From Pseudomonadota bacterium (GTDB lineage: Bacteria > Myxococcota > UBA9042 > PHBI01), in NCBI GenBank assembly GCA_005772945.1, contig SXIE01000369.1:1-17112 (forward strand): DNA of 17,112 nt. Direction: 5' to 3'. Shown piece by piece: positions 1 through 8,200 of the stretch. A program made the translations under genes and the position numbers. How positions within the stretch are numbered: the stretch's first letter is position 1; the number at the start of each line of letters is the position of its first letter. The notes beneath the pieces are model-generated. The model did not search any database. It was given only the letters and a program-made list of their open reading frames with translations, and was not told the DNA's origin.

Positions 1-903
1 GAGCGAGAACGAGACGTCGTAGCGGCGCATGATGTCGCAGATGTCGTCGAAGACTTCGTACATCGGGTTCTCGCGCCCGTGCGTCAGCATCCACTTCGCG
101 AGCAGCGAGCCGCCGCGCGACACGATGCCGATGAGGCGGTCGCGCACGAACGGGAGATGCGCGCGCATCACCCCGGCGTGGACCGTGAAGTAATCGACGC
201 CCTGCTTGGCCTGATGAAGGAGCCCTTCGAGGATGTGCGCGTAGCCGAGGTCCTCGATCTTGCGGCCGATGATCATCGCGTAGATGGGGACCGTCCCGAT
301 CGGCACGCTCGAGGCGCGGATAATCGCCTCGCGGCACGCGTCGATGTCGCCACCGGTCGAGAGATCCATGACCGTGTCGGCGCCCCAACGCACGGCCCAG
401 CGCAGCTTCTCGACCTCTTCGTCGGTCGACGAGGCGATCGGCGACGCCCCCATGTTGGCGTTGACCTTCGTCTTGGTCGCGCGCCCGATCGCCATGGGGT
501 CCAGCCCATACGAGAGGTGCACCCGGTTCGCCGGAATGATCATGCGGCCGGCGGCGACCTCGTCGCGCACCTCTTCGGCGGTCAGGTGCAGCTCGCGCTC
601 GGCCACGCGCCGCATCTCGGGCGTCACGACACCGAGGCGCGCGTGCTCCAGCTGCGTGACGGGCACGAAACCCGCCGGCGCCTGCCAGCGATCGCCGACC
701 TTCGCCCAATCCGACGGCATGAAGTCCCAGGCCGTCTTCGCGCTCGGCGCCGGCATCCCCGGCGTGTCGGGCGACGCATAGGTCCGCGGTCCGCCCACCT
801 CGGGCGCGAGCGCGAACGACCCGGGAGAGGTCCCGAGGCGCCCGGTCGAGGGATGCGAGGCGCCGCGAAGCGGGAGACCGAAGTCAGAAGGTGTACGCGT
901 CAT
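1..903 (-). CDS. thiC: Phosphomethylpyrimidine synthase ThiC, C-terminus beyond window
   Basis: ThiC is a cytosolic radical-SAM [4Fe-4S] enzyme that converts aminoimidazole ribotide to hydroxymethylpyrimidine phosphate, the pyrimidine half of thiamine. The frame is open from ATG at 903 to the left edge, giving 301 residues out of a usual 430 or more. Visible hallmarks are [68 protein letters not shown] and YDVSFSL. The C-terminal Cys cluster is outside the window. A GAGGGG ribosome-binding site lies 6 nt before the ATG. The N-terminus is the short type, with an unusual Pro-rich stretch (roughly residues 30-55), and the protein lacks the insert between GTVPIY and EDL seen in typical proteobacterial ThiC. 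It lies 26 nt behind ppd and is probably co-transcribed with it. The ThiC paralogue BzaF (hydroxybenzimidazole synthase of the B12 lower-ligand pathway) is a less likely alternative. Confidence 0.92.
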   Translation of the reverse strand, partial: MTRTPSDFGLPLRGASHPSTGRLGTSPGSFALAPEVGGPRTYASPDTPGMPAPSAKTAWDFMPSDWAKVGDRWQAPAGFVPVTQLEHARLGVVTPEMRRVAERELHLTAEEVRDEVAAGRMIIPANRVHLSYGLDPMAIGRATKTKVNANMGASPIASSTDEEVEKLRWAVRWGADTVMDLSTGGDIDACREAIIRASSVPIGTVPIYAMIIGRKIEDLGYAHILEGLLHQAKQGVDYFTVHAGVMRAHLPFVRDRLIGIVSRGGSLLAKWMLTHGRENPMYEVFDDICDIMRRYDVSFSL

Positions 904-929
904 GGGGAACCCCTCGTCGAATGGTCCGT

Positions 930-2057
930 TCAGCCGCGAACAGTGGCCATGTAGGCGACCTTGAGCTCGCTCGGCGACATCTTCGGGCGGCCGAGATTGT
1001 CGCGATGACCGATCTTCACGCGCACTTCCAGAAAGGCCGGACCGGCCGCCGCGGCGAAACGGGGCAGCGCGTCCGCCAGCTCGTCCTTCGTGGTCGCGCG
1101 GAAGATCGCCTTATAACCGCAGGCCTCGGCGACGCCCGCCAGGTCGACCTGAAACGCCACCGTCGGTTGGCCGCCGACCGAGTCGTGCGCGCCGTTGTTG
1201 AGGCAGATGTGCTTGTAGTTGCCACACCCGCTGGTGCCGATGCTCGCAAGTCCACCCATGTGCATGAGCACGGCGCCGTCCCCATCGAGACAGACGACCT
1301 TGCGGCCCGGGTGCTGGAGCGCGAGCCCGAGCGCAATCTGACTCGAGTGGCCCATCGATCCGATCGTCAGGAAGTCGCCGTCGTGGCGCTGCCCGCGCTG
1401 CTCGCGATGCTCATAGAGCTCGCGCGAGGGCATGCCGGTGGTCGCGACCATGAGCGCCTGCGGATCCGTATGATCCAAGATGACACCGATCGCCTCCTCG
1501 CGGCTCATCGCGTACGGGGACGGCGTCTTGCTCTTGAGCGCGTACTTCTCGAAGGTGCCCGCGCGAACCAAGAACGCGAACGGGGCCGGTCGCTCCTGGA
1601 GCTTCTTGGCGGCCTGCTGGACGGCTTCGCGCGCGGCTGCGGGGTCCTGCGGCAGCTCGGCCCACTCGACGCCGATGGCGTCCAGGACCTCGCGCGAGAT
1701 CGAGCCCATCTTGACGTGCTGCGGCTCGTCCTTCTTGCCCGGCTCGCCGCGCCAACCGACGACGAGGAGCATCGGGATCCCGTACGCCGCCTGGTCCGCC
1801 AGGGAGGTCAGCGGGTTCACGGTATTGCCGAGCCCCGAGTTCTGGAGATAGACGACGCCGGGGCGACCGGTTGCCAGGAAGTACCCGGCTGCCAGGCCCA
1901 CGGCGCTGCCCTCGTTCGCGGTGATGATGTTCCGCTCGGGCGGGGTGTGGTCCGTGACGTAGGCGCAAAAATCCTTGAGCAGCGAGTCCGGAACCCCCGC
2001 GTAGAAGTCGAATCCGGATTCGCGCATCGCCTCGTAGAACGCCTGGCAATCGAGCAT
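930..2057 (-). CDS. ppd: Phosphonopyruvate decarboxylase (ThDP-dependent)
   Basis: Predicted to decarboxylate phosphonopyruvate to phosphonoacetaldehyde, the irreversible step that pulls PEP mutase toward C-P bond formation in 2-aminoethylphosphonate biosynthesis. At 375 residues it matches the family length. The N-terminal pyrimidine-binding half has the catalytic-type Glu49 in [13 protein letters not shown] and the family signatures [15 protein letters not shown] and [14 protein letters not shown]. The C-terminal half carries the ThDP/Mg motif: GDG at 259-261 and NN at 287-288, about 25 residues apart. A longer in-frame start exists at 2093, but AGGAG at 2068-2064 sits 6 nt before the ATG at 2057, which I chose. 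It is the first gene of a probable ppd-thiC unit and is divergent from the macroglobulin gene. No PEP mutase or aminotransferase is visible, so the pathway is incomplete here. Sulfopyruvate decarboxylase is related but fits the signatures less well. Confidence 0.93.
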   Translation of the reverse strand: MLDCQAFYEAMRESGFDFYAGVPDSLLKDFCAYVTDHTPPERNIITANEGSAVGLAAGYFLATGRPGVVYLQNSGLGNTVNPLTSLADQAAYGIPMLLVVGWRGEPGKKDEPQHVKMGSISREVLDAIGVEWAELPQDPAAAREAVQQAAKKLQERPAPFAFLVRAGTFEKYALKSKTPSPYAMSREEAIGVILDHTDPQALMVATTGMPSRELYEHREQRGQRHDGDFLTIGSMGHSSQIALGLALQHPGRKVVCLDGDGAVLMHMGGLASIGTSGCGNYKHICLNNGAHDSVGGQPTVAFQVDLAGVAEACGYKAIFRATTKDELADALPRFAAAAGPAFLEVRVKIGHRDNLGRPKMSPSELKVAYMATVRG

Positions 2058-2113
2058 GGGTGTCTCCTCTGAACCGCCGCGCAGGGGCCTCACGACGGCG
2101 CAACGAGCGCCCC

Positions 2114-2125
2114 GTCCTGCAGGAC
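2114..2125. promoter_or_regulatory. 12-bp perfect palindrome in the ppd leader
   Basis: GTCCTGCAGGAC reads the same on both strands and lies 57 nt upstream of the ppd start codon. It could be an operator for ppd-thiC. Palindromes of this length are expected a few times in 17 kb by chance, so only its position supports a role. Confidence 0.2.
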
Positions 2126-2209
2126 CCCGCGCGCCTGCGAGCCTGCTCCTCTGTCACCGCGAGAGGGCAAGGTCAATCGCGAGCCGCGCGCTGCGCGTGC
2201 GTGGCCAAC

Positions 2210-2237
2210 CGGACACACGCCGTGGTTGCGCGGACAC
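2210..2237 (+). repeat. Direct repeat CGGACAC, spaced 21 bp
   Basis: CGGACAC occurs at 2210-2216 and again at 2231-2237, exactly 21 bp apart, which is two helical turns and places both copies on the same DNA face. The second copy fills most of the spacer of the 2224-2247 dyad. It may be part of an activator binding array upstream of the -24/-12 promoter. Confidence 0.3.
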
Positions 2238-2247
2238 GTTCGCAACC
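2224..2247. promoter_or_regulatory. Dyad, candidate enhancer-binding-protein site
   Basis: GGTTGCG (2224-2230) and CGCAACC (2241-2247) are perfect inverted arms separated by 10 bp. The centre is about 80 bp upstream of the start predicted from the -24/-12 promoter, a usual position for the upstream activator sequence of a sigma-54 enhancer-binding protein. A further CCAACC half-site lies at 2205-2210. A second 7-bp inverted pair, CGTTCGC (2237-2243) and GCGAACG (2260-2266), overlaps it. The binding protein is unknown. Confidence 0.45.
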
Positions 2248-2288
2248 GCTGCCGAGCAGGCGAACGCGCGTTGACGGCGCCGCACGCG

Positions 2289-2303
2289 TGGCATGGCACT
2301 TGC
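2289..2303 (+). promoter_or_regulatory. Sigma-54 (RpoN) -24/-12 promoter
   Basis: TGGCATGGCACTTGC matches the sigma-54 consensus TGGCACG-N4-TTGC at 10 of 11 fixed positions. GG is at 2290-2291 and GC at 2302-2303 with the required 10-bp spacing. Taking the C at 2303 as -12 puts transcription start near 2315, leaving an 18-nt leader that contains the AGGAG ribosome-binding site at 2322-2326. The only competing sigma-70 candidate, TTGACG at 2271 with TGGCAC at 2294, has a poor -10. Confidence 0.65.
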
Positions 2304-2332
2304 CCCACGGACGCCGTACCCAGGAGACCCCC

Positions 2333-5300
2333 ATGCGAGATTCCACCGTCAAGTCCGCCTGGATGCGAGCGCGCACGACCCTCCTCGTCGTGACCAGTCT
2401 CGCATCCGCGTTCGTCGCCCACGGTTGCGCCCCCGCGAGCGGACCCCAAGCCCCGGGCGAGCGCGGCAACGCGAACGTCTTCCCGGCTCCCGAGCAGATG
2501 CAGCTCCCCGAAGCACGCAAGGCGCCAGACGCGACCGACGCGGCCGCGCCGACCCCACCGGCGGGGCCGCGCGCGCTTCCCAAGGCGGTCCCGACGCCGG
2601 TCGTGAAGGCCGTCAACCCGATCGGCCGCCCAGAGCAAATCGAGGCGCTCGTGGTGGAGTTCGACCAGCCGATGGTGACGTCGCCCGTCCCCGAGGTCGC
2701 GAACTTGCTTCGACTCAAACCAGCCACCCAAGGCAGCGCGCGCTGGCTCGATGACCGCCACCTCGAGTGGCGCCCGACCGCGCCGCTCCCCCTCGGCATG
2801 CGCTTCGAAGGCGAGGTCGTCGGGGCCGCCAGCGCGCTCGGCGTGACGCTCGCCGGACCGCGGCCCTTCGCGTTCTCGACGGCGTCGTTCGGCGCCCGCA
2901 GCGACGAACAGGCGAGCCTCGCCTACCCCGCGGTCCTCGCGCGCGAGGGCGCGCTCCGCATCATCTTCAACCAACCGGTGAGCCCGGCGGCCGCTGCCAA
3001 GCACATCACGATCGCCGCTGCGGCCAGCAAGTCCGATCTGGTCGGCGAGAGGGTCCAGGCCGTCCCCGCCGACCTCGCCGTCTTCGACATGAAGAACGGC
3101 GTCGACGCCGCCTTCGATGTCCGCCCGGCGACCGGCGTCGCGGTCGGGCACTGGTATCGCGTCACCATCGACCGCGCGCTGACGAGCCCGAGCGGCGCGC
3201 CGTTCGAGGGCAGCAACGCCTTCGTCGTCCGAGGGCGCGAGCCGCTGGCCGTCAGCGAGTATTACTGCGGCTGGCCCGGCTGCACCGCGACCGACACGTG
3301 GACCATCACGTTCAACAGCGCGATCGACGCCGCGAGTGTCGCGGGCTGTCTGCGGGTCGATCCGCCGGTTCGCTACGACGCGCCGTCGGTCGACTACAAT
3401 AGCATTTCCGTGCGCACGAGTGGCCTTAAGATAGGCAAAACCTATCGCATCACGATGACGACGGGATGCAAGGACACCAGCGGCCTGGCGCTCGCCGCGC
3501 CCTCGACGCACGACTTCAAGATCGAGCGCCCGCGCGCCATTCTGCGCATGCCGGAGGGTCTCGGCTTCATGGCGCCCGCGGCCGGCGACACCCCGACCGC
3601 GATCTCGCTGGGCGCCGGATGGACCGGCAAGCTCGAGTTGCAGGTCCGCCGCATCGACCATGACCAACTGGTGAAGCTGCTGCCGAGCGCATCTGGTTAC
3701 GGCGAAGACCTCGCGTTCGAGGAGCTCGACGCCGGGCCCACCGCGACGATCGTCCCACCAGCGGCCTCGGAAGAGCGCGTCGTCGGAATTCCGCTCGACC
3801 TCGACCCCTATCTCGATGCGGACGGCCGCGGCCTCGTCTTCGTGCGGGCGGCCACGCAGCACCTCTCGGCGAACGAGGAGATCGTGACCCGCACGGCCCT
3901 GGTCGATGTGACGGACCTGTCGCTCGTCGCCAAGGCCACCCCGCGGGAGACGCTCGTGTGGATCACGTCGATGACGAACGACGGGGCCCTCGGCGGCGTT
4001 CGGGTCGAGCTCTTCGACAGCAAAGGGCAGCTCCTCTGGTCCGGGCTCACCGACGACAGCGGCCTGGCACGCGGCCCCGGCGCCACCTCACCCGAGGACG
4101 AGAAGGCGCCGGTCTTCGTGGTGGCATCGCTGGGCGGCGACCTCGCGCTGCTCGATCTGCGCGCGTATGCGACGCGCTTCGAGGCCTACCGCTTCGGCCT
4201 TCCCTCGGACTGGAGCGCGCACAGCGCCGAGCTCGCGGGCATCGCGTTCACCGAGCGCGGCGTCTACAAGGCGGGCGAGACGGTCCACGTGAAGTCGTTC
4301 GTCCGGGTCGATCGCGGTGGCGCGCTCGAGCAGCTGAACGGTCCGGTCTCGGTGCGCGTGACCGACCCGATGGGCGACGAGATCCACGAGGGCGAGGTGA
4401 AGCTCGGCGCGGTCGGCGATTTTTCGATCGATCTCCCACTCGCATCGGACGCCCACCTGGGGACCTACGCGATCGAGATTTCCATTCTTGGGCAGCCTGG
4501 CTTCGCCAGGACTTCTGCGAATTCGATCGCCGGCCCGGCGAGCGGGCCCGAGGCGGTGAAGGGCCAGCTTCGCGGCAGCTTCCGCGTCGAGGCCTATCGC
4601 GCCAATACGTTTGAGGTGAAGGTCGAACCGATTCGCGTGGTGGCCGGCCCCAAGCCGTCGACCACGCCCGGTCCGGGCGGCACGGCGCTCGCGAGCCGGG
4701 TCACCGGACGCTACCTCTATGGCGCGCCGATGGCGGGCGCGAAGGCTCATTGGTGGCTCCATCGCGCACGCTCGACCTTCGCGCCAAAGGGCTTTGGCGA
4801 GTTCCAATTCGGCACCCCGAGCTGGATGTCGAGCTGGTGGGAACCGTCCGAAACAACAACCGAAACGCTGGCCGAAGGCGACGTGCTTCTCGACGAGAAC
4901 GGGGTCGCCGACCTCGCCGCCGCGATCGAGGCAAAGGCGCTCGGGACGGAAGCCGTCCGCCTCGAGCTCGAGGTCGAGGTCACGGATGTGGACGAGCAAC
5001 GCGTCGCCGGTCGGAGCAGCACCGAGTGGCACCCGGCCGACATCATCCCGGGCCTGCGCGCGCAACCCGACTTCGGTGCAGCGAACGAGCCGATCACGGT
5101 CAGCGTCGTTGCCGTCGACACGGCTGGCAGCGCGGTTGGCAAGCAGGAGGTGGAGCTGCGCTGGATCCGCCGCAGCTGGACCACGACGCGTGAGAACGGC
5201 GCAGGCGGCGGTTGGACCTGGCACTCGGAGCCCGTCGAGGAGGTCATCACGACCGCCCGCGCGACGACGAGCGGCGCGGATCCGGTGCGCGTCGAGTTTC

Positions 5301-8200
5301 GCGCGACGTCGGCCGGAACGCATATCGTCGAGGCGCGCACGACCGATGCGCGCGGTCGGGTCGGCGTCTCGCGCACCGAGGTGTGGCTCTATGGCGATGG
5401 CGCGCGTTGGCGAACGGACAACGACGGCACGGTCCAGCTCGTCGGCGAGAAGAAGGCTCATAAGGTTGGTGACCGCGCGCGCTTCGTCGTGCAGTCGCCG
5501 TATGCGAGCGCGCACGCGCTGGTCACGGTCGAGAAGAAGGGCGTCCTCTGGCAGAAGACCATGACGTTCGAGGGAACGGCCCCCGTCTTCGAGGTCCCGA
5601 TCACCGAGGACATGCGCCCGAACGCGTTCGTGTCGATCGTCATCGAGGGCACGGAACCAGGTGCCGACGCGGCCAGCGCGCGTACCCCGTCGGCACGCGT
5701 CGGCTACGCGCGGCTCGACATCGACAATGACGATCGGCGCCTGACGGTCGGCGTGACCGCCGAGCGCCCGCGCTATCGCCCCGGCGAGACGGTCCGCGCA
5801 CGCATCGCGGTGCAGGGCGCGAACGGCACGCCGACCACCGGGCGCGTGACGTTCATGGCGGTCGACGAGGGCGTTCTCAGCCTGACGGGCTACAAGACCC
5901 CGGATCCGCATGCGGCCGTCACCGTCGCGAAGGCGCTGGCGGTCGTGACCAACATCGCTCGCGAGCGCGCGTGGAGTCGTCTCACGGCCGATCTCGATGG
6001 CGAAAAGAGCGACTGGGGTGGCGGCGGCGAGACCGGCCAAGCGACGAATTACCGATCGCTGTTTGCGACGACGGCGGCCTTCATGCCCGACGTCGAGCTT
6101 GACGCGCGCGGCATGGCCGAGGTCGAGTTCAAGCTGCCGGACAACCTGACGACGTTCCGCCTCATGGCCGTCGCGGCCTCGCCGGATGGGCGCTTCGGAT
6201 CGAGCGACAGTCGCATCGAGGCGACCAAGCCGCTCATCGTGCGGCCGGGCCTCCCGCGCTTCCTCTCGGTCGGCGACCACTTCGATGCCCGCGCCGTCGT
6301 CCAAGCGGTCGAGCAATCGGTGGGCGGCCAGGTCCACGTCGACGTCTCGGTGACGGGGCCCGTCGTCATCGAGGGCGACGTGACCCAAGCGCTGACGCTC
6401 GACGCGGGGCGCGCCATGCCCGTCACCTTCAAAGCACGCGCGGTCGCGCCAGGCACCGCCATCTTCGCGTTCAAGGCGCGCGGTGGCGCGGGCGATCCCG
6501 GCGACGCGGTCGAGGTCGAGGTCCCGGTGCAGTGGCCGGCGCCCGCACGCCGCGCGGTGTCCATCCAACATCTGAACGCGGATCGGGCGGCAAGCGAGAT
6601 GGAAGTCCGCCTGCCGCAGACGGTGCGCGATGACGTCGGTGGGCTCACCGTCACCTTGGCGCCGAGCGAGCTCGGCCAGCTCGTTCCGGGCCTGCGCTAT
6701 CTGATCGACTACCCCTACGGTTGCGTCGAGCAGACGACCGGCACGACGCTCCCGCTGCTCGTCCTCCGTGCGCTCGACGCCGGCTTCACGTTGCCGGGGA
6801 TCGCGAGCGCGGACGTCCTGGTCAAGGCGCAGGCGGGGCTCGACCGGCTGCGCACGATGCAGACCGCCTCGGGCGGCCTTGGCTATTGGCCCGGCGACGC
6901 GAAGCCGCACGCGTGGGGCTCGGTCTACGGCGGGTTCGCGCTGGTGCTCGGCAGCCGCTCGCCGGGGCTGGCCGTGCCGCAGGCCAACCTCGACCGGCTC
7001 CTCGACTACCTGCGCACCATTCTGAATGGCACCGCGGAGACCAACCGCGACTACTGGCGCGCCGAGCTGGACGTGGTGAAGCCCTTCGCGGCCTACATTC
7101 TGGCGCTCGCGGGACGCCCGGAGGCGAGCTTCCACGCGACGCTCTTCGAGCAGCGCCAGAAGCTACCCGACTTCGCCAAAGCCTTCCTCGCGCTGGCTAT
7201 CCGCGAGGCCAAGGGGGACCCGTCACAGGTGACGGCCCTCGTCGAGGACATCCTGGCCAACCGCACCGAGGCCGAAGGGACGATGCTGCTCCGCCGCAGC
7301 GACGGCTCGTACTACGACTCGACGATGGACAGCGATGCGCGCTCGACCGCCATCGCCCTCATGGCGCTGCTCGAGGCGGCTCCCGCGGACCCACGCGTGG
7401 CGCTCCTGGCGCAGGGCCTCATCGGGGCGCGCGGCGAGGGCGGGACCTGGGGCTGGGACACGCAGGCGACGGCGTTCGCGACGATGGCGCTCGGACGCTA
7501 CTTCCTGACGGTCGACCGCCCCGACGGCCACGACCTGGCGACGGTCAAGCTGGGCGACGAGGTGATCTTCTCGCAAGAGATCCAGGGCAAGAGCCTGGCA
7601 CCCGTCGAGGTCCACGTTCCGATGGCCACCGTGCGCGCGGCGAACGGCAAAGCACTCACGATCACGAAGGGCTCGGGCCTCTCGAACCTGCACGCCAGCG
7701 TCGCCCTCGACTGGGTGCCGCGCGACATCCCGCGCGCGGCGATCGATCGCGGGATGCGCGTCACGCGCCGCTTCGAGACGATCGGCGCCAATGGGAAAGC
7801 CACCGACCTCCACGGCAAGCTCGGCGACGTGCGCGCGGGCGATCTCCTGCGCGTCCAGATCAGCGTGACGAGCCCGGTGCGCCGCCGCTACGTCGCCGTC
7901 GACGACCTCCTGCCGGCCGGGTTCGAGCCGGTGACGCTCGACTTCGCCACGACCGCGGCGTTGGCGGGCGACGCCGGACGCGAGGGCGATCGTTACTGGA
8001 GCCCGTTCAACCATGTCGAGCAGCGCGATGACCGCGTGCTCATGTTCGCAGACGAGCTGCCGCAAGGCACGAGCACGACGACGTACGTCGTGCGCGCAAC
8101 CGCCGCCGGGTCGTTCCTCGGGCCCGCCGCACGCGCGCACGAAATGTACCATCCTGAGGTTTTCGGCCAGAGCGACGCCGTCGACGTGGTCGTGAAGTGA
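2333..8200 (+). CDS. Bacterial alpha-2-macroglobulin, periplasmic lipoprotein
   Basis: YfhM-type alpha-2-macroglobulins are periplasmic protease traps: cleavage of a bait region exposes a Cys-Gln thioester that covalently captures the protease. This protein has 1955 residues, longer than E. coli YfhM (about 1650). A signal peptide ends at a lipobox-like AHGC, with Cys32 as the probable lipidated residue; His at -2 is atypical. Ig-like macroglobulin domains follow, including an MG2-like domain near residues 630-740 (FTERGVYKAGETVHV). The A2M family region is near 1243-1340 (PDNLTTFRLMAVA). The thioester is YPYGCVEQTTG, with Cys1464 and Gln1467 intact, at the start of the helical thioester domain, and a C-terminal macroglobulin domain has LLPAGFEP. 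The frame is open upstream to 2060, but AGGAG at 2322-2326, 6 nt before ATG 2333, and the signal peptide fix the start. Its stop overlaps pbpC by 4 nt, the known partnership. Transcription is probably from the sigma-54-like promoter. Confidence 0.95.
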   Translation: MRDSTVKSAWMRARTTLLVVTSLASAFVAHGCAPASGPQAPGERGNANVFPAPEQMQLPEARKAPDATDAAAPTPPAGPRALPKAVPTPVVKAVNPIGRPEQIEALVVEFDQPMVTSPVPEVANLLRLKPATQGSARWLDDRHLEWRPTAPLPLGMRFEGEVVGAASALGVTLAGPRPFAFSTASFGARSDEQASLAYPAVLAREGALRIIFNQPVSPAAAAKHITIAAAASKSDLVGERVQAVPADLAVFDMKNGVDAAFDVRPATGVAVGHWYRVTIDRALTSPSGAPFEGSNAFVVRGREPLAVSEYYCGWPGCTATDTWTITFNSAIDAASVAGCLRVDPPVRYDAPSVDYNSISVRTSGLKIGKTYRITMTTGCKDTSGLALAAPSTHDFKIERPRAILRMPEGLGFMAPAAGDTPTAISLGAGWTGKLELQVRRIDHDQLVKLLPSASGYGEDLAFEELDAGPTATIVPPAASEERVVGIPLDLDPYLDADGRGLVFVRAATQHLSANEEIVTRTALVDVTDLSLVAKATPRETLVWITSMTNDGALGGVRVELFDSKGQLLWSGLTDDSGLARGPGATSPEDEKAPVFVVASLGGDLALLDLRAYATRFEAYRFGLPSDWSAHSAELAGIAFTERGVYKAGETVHVKSFVRVDRGGALEQLNGPVSVRVTDPMGDEIHEGEVKLGAVGDFSIDLPLASDAHLGTYAIEISILGQPGFARTSANSIAGPASGPEAVKGQLRGSFRVEAYRANTFEVKVEPIRVVAGPKPSTTPGPGGTALASRVTGRYLYGAPMAGAKAHWWLHRARSTFAPKGFGEFQFGTPSWMSSWWEPSETTTETLAEGDVLLDENGVADLAAAIEAKALGTEAVRLELEVEVTDVDEQRVAGRSSTEWHPADIIPGLRAQPDFGAANEPITVSVVAVDTAGSAVGKQEVELRWIRRSWTTTRENGAGGGWTWHSEPVEEVITTARATTSGADPVRVEFRATSAGTHIVEARTTDARGRVGVSRTEVWLYGDGARWRTDNDGTVQLVGEKKAHKVGDRARFVVQSPYASAHALVTVEKKGVLWQKTMTFEGTAPVFEVPITEDMRPNAFVSIVIEGTEPGADAASARTPSARVGYARLDIDNDDRRLTVGVTAERPRYRPGETVRARIAVQGANGTPTTGRVTFMAVDEGVLSLTGYKTPDPHAAVTVAKALAVVTNIARERAWSRLTADLDGEKSDWGGGGETGQATNYRSLFATTAAFMPDVELDARGMAEVEFKLPDNLTTFRLMAVAASPDGRFGSSDSRIEATKPLIVRPGLPRFLSVGDHFDARAVVQAVEQSVGGQVHVDVSVTGPVVIEGDVTQALTLDAGRAMPVTFKARAVAPGTAIFAFKARGGAGDPGDAVEVEVPVQWPAPARRAVSIQHLNADRAASEMEVRLPQTVRDDVGGLTVTLAPSELGQLVPGLRYLIDYPYGCVEQTTGTTLPLLVLRALDAGFTLPGIASADVLVKAQAGLDRLRTMQTASGGLGYWPGDAKPHAWGSVYGGFALVLGSRSPGLAVPQANLDRLLDYLRTILNGTAETNRDYWRAELDVVKPFAAYILALAGRPEASFHATLFEQRQKLPDFAKAFLALAIREAKGDPSQVTALVEDILANRTEAEGTMLLRRSDGSYYDSTMDSDARSTAIALMALLEAAPADPRVALLAQGLIGARGEGGTWGWDTQATAFATMALGRYFLTVDRPDGHDLATVKLGDEVIFSQEIQGKSLAPVEVHVPMATVRAANGKALTITKGSGLSNLHASVALDWVPRDIPRAAIDRGMRVTRRFETIGANGKATDLHGKLGDVRAGDLLRVQISVTSPVRRRYVAVDDLLPAGFEPVTLDFATTAALAGDAGREGDRYWSPFNHVEQRDDRVLMFADELPQGTSTTTYVVRATAAGSFLGPAARAHEMYHPEVFGQSDAVDVVVK

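Larger units (their letters stand above)
2058..2332. other. Divergent intergenic region between ppd and the macroglobulin gene
   Basis: These 275 bp contain no credible gene. On the right side lie a -24/-12 promoter, a dyad upstream of it and a direct repeat, all listed separately. On the left side, toward ppd, I find only a clear ribosome-binding site, a 12-bp palindrome and an isolated TTGACC on the minus strand (2176-2171) without a convincing -10 partner. No TPP-riboswitch signature (a CTGAGA element with its partner) is visible upstream of ppd. Confidence 0.8.

Noticed and set aside
891..2072. 393-codon plus-strand frame over ppd
   Set aside because: Shadow of the phosphonopyruvate decarboxylase gene. 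The translation has no domain signature, while the minus strand matches a known family throughout.
2271..2299. Sigma-70 promoter TTGACG with TGGCAC for the macroglobulin
   Set aside because: The -35 is fair but the -10 has almost no match. The overlapping -24/-12 motif explains the sequence much better.
2060..2332. In-frame N-terminal extension of the macroglobulin
   Set aside because: It would start upstream of the predicted promoter and bury the signal peptide 91 residues inside the protein. ATG 2333 has a good ribosome-binding site.
2058..2332. TPP riboswitch upstream of ppd-thiC
   Set aside because: I looked for the conserved CTGAGA and CTGAT-type elements on the minus strand and found none. 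The 26-nt gap before thiC is too short to hold one.
4088..7135. Open minus-strand frame of 1015 codons opposite the macroglobulin gene
   Set aside because: It is antisense to a gene with clear A2M and thioester motifs. Its translation is Arg/His/Asp/Ala-rich with no recognisable motif, as expected for a shadow frame produced by GC-rich third codon positions.
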